NCBI GenBank assembly: GCA_963803775.1
Contig: CAWDNS010000007.1
Span: forward strand, 1,178,001 to 1,242,000
Direction of reading: 5' to 3'
DNA from: JABCZH01 sp963803775
GTDB lineage: Bacteria > Acidobacteriota > Terriglobia > Terriglobales > Acidobacteriaceae
Length of the DNA: 64,000 nt
This document shows positions 61,071 through 64,000 of this stretch, piece by piece. Within the stretch, counting starts at the first letter, position 1, and the number at the start of each line of letters is the position of its first letter. The notes under the pieces are model-generated. The model made no database searches, was not told the origin of the DNA, and saw only the letters and a program-made list of their open reading frames with translations. Both the position numbers and the translations under genes were made by a program.

Positions 61071-62576
61071 TTATTTTCGGCTGGCCTTCGTTGCCATTTT
61101 CTTGGGCGGGATCGGATACTCATTATCGTCGTCGTAGAACTTCCGCGGTCCTTTGTCGCCCTTCACCCCTGGGATCGGCTTGTCGGCGGCTGAACTGTAC
61201 CTGGGTTCATTGTCCGCAACCAGCAGTGCCGTGGTCGTGCTGTACATAGCTTCGTTAAACTTTCCACCCGACATCGCCTTAGCCACGGCAAACACGCCGA
61301 AAGGCTCGCCATTCGCATACGAGACACTCAGATAGTCGGCCACCATTAATCCATTTTGCGAATTGGGCAGCCAGTCCAACTTCATGGGCCCCCCCAGGAC
61401 TTTTGCAGCCGTCCAAGTCTTGCCGCCGTCGTTGGAGGTCGTGAACCCGACATAGAGCTGGCAGGTTGATGTGGTGCAGTTGGTGTTCGAGTAACCGTAG
61501 GTGATCACGGTCATATGCGCTGAAGTTCCGGAGGTGGTGTGATCCACGCCGATCCCTGGGATAAACAGGTCAACGGCGCTGTTCACGGGAACAACGGGCA
61601 GGCGCGCCGGAGACGTCCACGTTGTGCCGTTGCTGGAGGTGCTTAACACCAGGTCATTCGCGTTGCAGCTCTTCCGGAAGCGGCAATCCGACCAAACCAG
61701 GTAAATGTTTCCCGCGCCATCTACATCCGCCGTCGGCAGACCCGGACTCCGTATACCGCCCGCATCCTCATGCTCTTCCTCGCTGGCGATGTTGACCGTG
61801 CTGCTCCAACTGCTCCCGCCATTGCTGGAACCGAAAGCCGCCATGCCGCCCGTGAACAAGCTCACAATCGGCACCACCACGTTGCCATTGGGTTGGACTA
61901 GGGGTTGTCCCCCAATGCCAGAAAGACTGTCGGCCGTATTTTTGGGCGTCCCCCAAGTCTGGCCGCCATCCGTGGATGTGCTCATGAACACCAGGTCGCC
62001 GTCGGCCGGGCTATCGAACTCAACATAACAGTGGCCATAAAACTTGCTGGAACTCGTGTTGTCGCACACAATCCAGTTCTTGTCGGAATTGATGGTGTTG
62101 GTCACCATGATGGGCGCGCTCCAGGTGAGGCCATCCGCTGAGCGACTCACCGCCACCAAATCGTTGTTTCCTATGGGAAGTGTGCAGATCAGCCACACGC
62201 CGTGGGCGGCATCATACGCAACCGCCGCATCGCTTGCTGCGGAGAAGCTGCCCCCTTGATAGTTGACGGTTAAACCCGGAAGGTAGCCGGCAGTCCAGGT
62301 TTTTCCGCCGTCCGTTGACGTGGAAAAACCAACATCGGCACCTCCACCGTCAAAAATGCGGGCAACCTGGAACGCGCTCACGATGGTGGATCCGAAGGAA
62401 AATGTGTCCGGCTCGACTTCGGTCGCGTGCTGAGCATCGCTGTCCGTGAAGGTGTCGGTGCTGATTTTCGTCAACTTGAACTGCGCAGTGGCCGGAACCG
62501 CCATCGCGACAAAGACTGTCAGGACTAGAAAATAGGGAGTGAAGAATCCCACGAGTCGTCGATTCATTAGGATCAT
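61071..62576 (-). CDS. Secreted Asp-box (sialidase-like) beta-propeller protein
   Basis: The 501-residue product has an export signal (about 1-32; ATGs at 62576 and 62567 are both possible starts). Asp-box motifs S.DGG.TW recur: STSTDGGKTW, STSTDGGQTW, SSNGGSSW and TSNDGGKTW. This is the exo-alpha-sialidase superfamily fold of six blades. The catalytic Arg triad and Tyr/Glu pair of true sialidases are not obvious, so activity on sialic acid is doubtful. The Lys/Asp-rich C-terminus (about 470-501) is disordered. A plausible promoter lies at 62676-62704, and a terminator follows at 61009-61037. Confidence 0.75.
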   Translation of the reverse strand: MILMNRRLVGFFTPYFLVLTVFVAMAVPATAQFKLTKISTDTFTDSDAQHATEVEPDTFSFGSTIVSAFQVARIFDGGGADVGFSTSTDGGKTWTAGYLPGLTVNYQGGSFSAASDAAVAYDAAHGVWLICTLPIGNNDLVAVSRSADGLTWSAPIMVTNTINSDKNWIVCDNTSSSKFYGHCYVEFDSPADGDLVFMSTSTDGGQTWGTPKNTADSLSGIGGQPLVQPNGNVVVPIVSLFTGGMAAFGSSNGGSSWSSTVNIASEEEHEDAGGIRSPGLPTADVDGAGNIYLVWSDCRFRKSCNANDLVLSTSSNGTTWTSPARLPVVPVNSAVDLFIPGIGVDHTTSGTSAHMTVITYGYSNTNCTTSTCQLYVGFTTSNDGGKTWTAAKVLGGPMKLDWLPNSQNGLMVADYLSVSYANGEPFGVFAVAKAMSGGKFNEAMYSTTTALLVADNEPRYSSAADKPIPGVKGDKGPRKFYDDDNEYPIPPKKMATKASRK

Positions 62577-62675
62577 GTCCTTGGATAGGAGTTAGCGCTG
62601 CCGAGCCGCTGCTGGGCGAAATGGGGAGGGCATTCGCGGGTCGCAACGATGCACGGTAGTAGCAGGTGCGCAGCG

Positions 62676-62704
62676 AACATATAACGCTTTCCCCAACCTG
62701 TCAA
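62676..62704 (-). promoter_or_regulatory. Likely sigma-70 promoter of the Asp-box protein gene
   Basis: On the minus strand a perfect TTGACA (62704-62699) and a TATGTT (62681-62676; four of six) are 17 bases apart. The 5' leader would be about 95 bases. The rest of the divergent gap to the SPFH gene (62577-62825) shows no plus-strand promoter of equal quality. Confidence 0.5.
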
Positions 62705-62825
62705 TGTGCAGATTTTTTCATCTGTTTTTGCCTGCGATCTGGCGCGGGGCCGGTGCCACAGTGTCCCCGCCAAGTCACTTCGCAGCCCTCCTCCGCTCTA
62801 CTAGACTGCTCTTGGGGGTGTACCC

Positions 62826-63665
62826 ATGCCAACTTTCAATGCCGGCGGACGGATCATCGACGTCAATCCAAACCCGTTTTTAAGGGTGATCGGGTTGGCA
62901 GTTGCGGCGTTCTTGTTGATCATCTTGCTCTTTGCGTCAGTGACCCGCGTCGAGTCCGGTCATGTCGGCGTGCTTACCCTGTTCGGCCGCGTGACCGGCG
63001 AAGTGCTGCCCGAGGGCATGCATCTGATCAGCCCGTTTAAGACCAACAACGAGCTAACCATCCGCACGCAGGAAATCAAGGAATCCGCCAGCGTCCCCTC
63101 CAGTGAAGGCCTGGTGATGAACCTCGACACTTCGTTGATCTACCATCTGGATCCGGAAAAGGCTTCGGATGTATTCCAGAAAATTGGCCCCGGCTACGAG
63201 ACTGTGCTCATCGAGCCCAATCTGCGTGCCGCCATCCGTGAAGCGACCGCTTCCCATACTGCCAATGCGTTGTATACCGGCGAACGGGAAATGGTGGCCA
63301 AGCAAATTCACGATCAGATGGCGGGAATTCTGGGAGGCCGCGGAATTCTCGTGGAAAGCATTCTGCTGCGCGATATTCAGCTGCCTCTGACTTTGAAGTC
63401 CTCGATTGAAGCCAAGCAGCAGGCTGAACAAGACGCGTTGGCTATGAACTTCAAACTGCAAAAAGAAACCCAGGAGGCCCAGCGCAAACGCATTGAAGCT
63501 CAGGGCATCCGCGACTTCCAGCAGATCGTCGCCCAGGGGATCAGCCCGCAACTGCTGGAGTGGAAAGGCATTGAGGCCACTGAAAACCTTGCCAAGAGCC
63601 CGAATAGTAAGGTCGTCGTGATCGGCAACAGCAAGAACGGCCTTCCGCTGATTCTGGGGCAGTGA
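62826..63665 (+). CDS. SPFH/band-7 (prohibitin-like) membrane protein
   Basis: The 279-residue product has one N-terminal helix (about 20-40, FLRVIGLAVAAFLLIILLFA). The SPFH domain (VESGHVGVLTLFGRVTGEVLPEGMHLI, NLRAAIREATASHTANALYTGERE) runs to about 190. A long coiled coil rich in Glu/Gln/Lys (EAKQQAEQDALAMNFKLQKETQEAQRKRIEAQ) follows. SPFH proteins form ring-shaped membrane scaffolds, often near FtsH or peptidases, but no partner gene is adjacent. The ABC ATPase starts 35 bases on in the same direction. Confidence 0.9.
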   Translation: MPTFNAGGRIIDVNPNPFLRVIGLAVAAFLLIILLFASVTRVESGHVGVLTLFGRVTGEVLPEGMHLISPFKTNNELTIRTQEIKESASVPSSEGLVMNLDTSLIYHLDPEKASDVFQKIGPGYETVLIEPNLRAAIREATASHTANALYTGEREMVAKQIHDQMAGILGGRGILVESILLRDIQLPLTLKSSIEAKQQAEQDALAMNFKLQKETQEAQRKRIEAQGIRDFQQIVAQGISPQLLEWKGIEATENLAKSPNSKVVVIGNSKNGLPLILGQ

Positions 63666-63700
63666 CGGATCACACGTCCCTCCGCTGATACCATAGCCTC

Positions 63701-64000
63701 GTGCCACCGCTGCTCGACGTCCGCAATCTAAACATCTCGTTTCCCGGTCCGGACGAAACGTCCCTAACCGCCGTCCGCAACCTCAGCTTCACCCTCGCTC
63801 CCCGCGAGGTCCTCGGTCTCGTCGGAGAATCCGGCTCGGGCAAATCGCTCACCGCTCTAGCCCTTATGCGGCTGCTTCCGCCGGCAGCGCGAGTTACCGG
63901 CGAGATTCTGTTTTCAAACGGCAACTCTCGCGATTGGCTGCAACTTCCGGACGAACAAATACGCAGCCTGCGCGGCTCACATATTGCCATGATCTTCCAG
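63701..64000 (+). CDS. ABC transporter ATP-binding protein, OppD/DppD type (partial)
   Basis: The GTG at 63701 begins a frame of exactly 100 codons that continues beyond the window. It starts VPPLLDVRNLNISFPGPD, has Walker A GESGSGKS near residue 48, and reaches the Q-loop (IAMIFQ) at the last codon. The signature motif and Walker B lie outside. The pattern, with LTALALMRLLP after Walker A, is that of dipeptide/oligopeptide importer ATPases. The permease and solute-binding partners would be expected to the right. Confidence 0.85.
   Translation, partial: MPPLLDVRNLNISFPGPDETSLTAVRNLSFTLAPREVLGLVGESGSGKSLTALALMRLLPPAARVTGEILFSNGNSRDWLQLPDEQIRSLRGSHIAMIFQ

Overview
The window is a dense, ordinary-looking chromosomal stretch (about 60 genes on both strands, moderately high GC) from a Gram-negative bacterium. 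The outer-membrane LPS assembly protein LptD, a TonB-ExbB-ExbD system and SurA-like chaperones show an outer membrane. The GloVer-type repeat protein, a DUF5818-like secreted protein, secreted DinB-like and YIP1-like proteins, an M2 peptidase and a remnant of a serine/threonine kinase with a WD40/TolB-type tail together suggest an Acidobacteriota (Terriglobia-like). That assignment is inference from gene types only; there is no rRNA or tRNA in the window.

Layout. 1-5.1 kb: decayed M2 metallopeptidase, YIP1 membrane protein, secreted DinB-like protein, radical SAM protein and a kinase remnant. 5-16.7 kb: adenosine deaminase with an APC permease, a 53-residue basic protein missed by length cut-offs, DUF971/UvrD helicase (translationally coupled), alpha/beta hydrolase, rpmB, secreted FKBP isomerase, RidA, Rel/SpoT, SDR39U1-like epimerase. 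17-25.4 kb: large APC transporter, RDD protein, lptD, DsbA-like thioredoxin, SurA-like isomerase. 25.4-31 kb: biotin carrier and biotin carboxylase (frameshifted), then tonB-exbB-exbD-exbD-TPR lipoprotein, read leftwards. 31-37 kb: tgt-yajC-secD-secF and ispD-ispF. 37-41 kb: DUF5818-like protein, PIN-TRAM protein, quinone oxidoreductase, and a secreted protein preceded by a long structured leader. 41.3-44.4 kb: a complete gene set for sulfur transfer by a protein thiocarboxylate (CysM-like synthase, JAMM protease, MoaD/ThiS-like carrier ending in GGRS, E1-rhodanese MoeZ). 44.6-51.8 kb: unknown proteins, a TonB-C-like secreted protein, M23 peptidase, ThiL, a frameshifted secreted protein, carboxyltransferase. 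51.9-57.8 kb: a four-gene signalling operon (HD-GYP regulator, a regulator with a decayed HD-GYP domain, a hybrid histidine kinase and a single-domain receiver). 58.5-64 kb: GloVer repeat protein, ChrA, Asp-box propeller protein, SPFH protein, and the start of an OppD-like ATPase cut by the window end.

Cross-cutting features. Large palindromic intergenic repeats sit within about ten bases of stop codons at six places, and relatives of them lie in frame inside the helicase gene. Single-base frameshifts cluster in the M2 peptidase (at least six), and also occur in the biotin carboxylase, the TPR lipoprotein and one secreted protein, while genes of 700-1,060 codons nearby are intact. Real decay and local sequencing error cannot be separated from the sequence alone. 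I found no CRISPR array, prophage, insertion sequence, tRNA or rRNA. The most coherent unusual system is the thiocarboxylate cysteine cluster, whose carrier needs C-terminal trimming and sits beside the matching JAMM protease.
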